64,000 bases of DNA, taken from contig OY969905.1 in assembly GCA_963704455.1 (NCBI GenBank), forward strand, positions 930,001-994,000, given 5' to 3'. The DNA comes from DASTCZ01 sp963704455. Its GTDB lineage: Bacteria; Acidobacteriota; Terriglobia; Acidiferrales; UBA7541. Shown in pieces: positions 63,182 through 64,000 of this stretch. Within the stretch, counting starts at the first letter, position 1; every line of letters starts with the position of its first letter. Made by a program: the position numbers and the translations under genes. Below the pieces are notes generated by a model. It did not search any database. It was not told the DNA's origin and worked only from the letters and a program-made list of their open reading frames with translations.

Positions 63182-63667
63182 CTACATTTTGTAACGGCCG
63201 AGGTCTTCATCCGATAGATTTTCAAGCCACTTACGCAGCTCTTCGCTGGTGTTTTTCTCGGAAAGTGTATTGGAAACCTTCGAGTTCTTGAGCACCTGAT
63301 CTTCCACGAAAATCGGGCAATCCACGCGCAGCGCAAGCGCCAGCGCGTCACTGGGCCGCGAATCGATGGACATCAACTGGCCCTCACGTTCGACCCAGAT
63401 GAGAGCGTAAAAAGTGTCTTCGCGCAATTCGCTGACGACAACTTTCTGGACGCGCACATTCAATCCGAGGAGGACGTTTTTCAGCAGGTCGTGCGTCATC
63501 GGACGCGGCATCTGCACTTTTTCAATTTCGATGGCGATGGCTTGTGCTTCGTATGCGCCGACCCAGATGGGAAGTATCGAGGAGCCTTGCGTGTCCTTTA
63601 AGACGACGATGGGAGTGTTCGTGGAAGGATCAACCATCAGGCCCCGGATTTTCATTTCGACTTCCAC
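63182..63667 (-). CDS. Bifunctional nuclease-family protein (DUF151/BFN)
   Basis: A 161-residue protein with a GTG start five bases after AGGGAGG. MKIRGLMVDPSTNTPIVVLK, followed by LPIWVGAYEAQAIAIEIEKV, and REGQLMSIDSRPSDALALAL with the conserved Asp residues define the family. NTSEELRKWLENLSDEDLG is an acidic end. Members have been reported to have RNase and DNase activity in plants and bacteria. The physiological role is unclear. Confidence 0.88.
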   Translation of the reverse strand: MEVEMKIRGLMVDPSTNTPIVVLKDTQGSSILPIWVGAYEAQAIAIEIEKVQMPRPMTHDLLKNVLLGLNVRVQKVVVSELREDTFYALIWVEREGQLMSIDSRPSDALALALRVDCPIFVEDQVLKNSKVSNTLSEKNTSEELRKWLENLSDEDLGRYKM

Positions 63668-63696
63668 GATTGCCTCCCTGAATACGCCGCTACCGA

Positions 63697-64000
63697 TTAG
63701 ATGACGAGCTCGCCGCCAAGGCTGTGCGTGCTCGCAACGCTGACGTGAACTTGGACATATTGTCCCAAAAGGTCCTTGCGCGGCGAAGCGAAATTAATCA
63801 CGCGGTTGCCGGAAGTGCGACCCGCCCACTGGCCTTCGCGACGTGAACCGCCGTCCACGAGCACTTCAAACGTCTGGCCCACTTGTGATTCATTGCGCGC
63901 GGTTTGAATCTGGCGCTGGCGTTCGTTCAAAACGGCGAGCCTTCTTGCCTTCTCTTCTTCGGGAATGGCGTCGGGCATTTCTTGCGCGGGCGTGTTTGGT
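63697..64000 (-). CDS. miaB: MiaB tRNA methylthiotransferase, C-terminal part
   Basis: Only the last 100 residues are in the window. The frame is open to the right edge, giving PNTPAQEMPDAIPEEEKARRL, the linker between the radical-SAM and TRAM domains. A TRAM domain follows (VGQTFEVLVDGGSRREGQWA, NRVINFASPRKDLLGQYVQV). MiaB adds the 2-methylthio group to i6A37 of tRNAs that read UNN codons. Identity rests on these two parts; a related MTTase such as MtaB is less likely. Confidence 0.8.
   Translation of the reverse strand, partial: PNTPAQEMPDAIPEEEKARRLAVLNERQRQIQTARNESQVGQTFEVLVDGGSRREGQWAGRTSGNRVINFASPRKDLLGQYVQVHVSVASTHSLGGELVI

Overview
The window looks like a piece of an acidobacterial chromosome (phylum Acidobacteriota). 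The lineage is inferred from three hallmarks: an ADOP-type FtsX/MacB permease next to a PadR regulator, a TIGR03435-type protein, and many copies of short GC-rich palindromic repeats whose translations read like HPERSEG or VIPSEARD. No rRNA or other taxonomic marker gene is present, so nothing finer than the phylum is claimed.

Left flank (1-10.9 kb), chromosomal: a respiratory cluster on the plus strand (tetraheme cytochrome c, cupredoxin-like lipoprotein, heme A synthase CtaA, heme O synthase CtaB, a small membrane protein, a DUF420/CtaM-like protein, and a HEAT/lipoyl-like membrane protein). It converges on a ferredoxin and an NAD-type isocitrate dehydrogenase. An A-type Fe-S carrier, NAD synthetase and a DsbA-like thiol oxidoreductase follow. 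An AT-rich strip and a nine-copy 80/81-bp tandem repeat (11.06-11.79 kb) close the flank.

Central region (about 11.9-58.4 kb): a prophage-like island, mostly on the minus strand. Read from 57 kb down to 12 kb it has regulatory and replication genes, small genes, a probable small terminase, large terminase, portal, a scaffold-like protein, a head-tail adaptor candidate, a beta-helix tail protein, the major capsid protein, a large podovirus-like stopper or tail protein, ejection-like proteins and a lytic transglycosylase. No tape-measure gene was seen, which fits a short-tailed phage, and no integrase or lysogeny repressor was recognised. Plus-strand islets interrupt the minus-strand phage genes: a six-gene array of paralogous small membrane proteins between terminase and portal, three zinc-ribbon membrane proteins, a trypsin-like protease and a hypothetical protein. 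Other accessory genes are two toxin-antitoxin pairs (AbrB/RelE-like, HicBA), a Fic protein, the ADOP/PadR pair, a DUF3800 protein, a GIY-YIG nuclease and a TIGR03435 protein. A tRNA-Arg-like gene with a GCT anticodon lies next to two terminator-bearing elements that are antisense to its 5' half.

The most unusual property of the island is its load of palindromic repeats. Composite elements separate the structural genes, and related elements sit in frame inside the terminase, portal, scaffold-like, lytic transglycosylase and replication genes, where they encode extra linkers.

Right flank (59-64 kb), chromosomal: an isolated nuoI-like gene, a YpdA-like flavoprotein, two small conserved-looking genes, parB and parA with a perfect 20-bp palindrome upstream, a bifunctional-nuclease (DUF151) gene and the 3' part of miaB, all on the minus strand.
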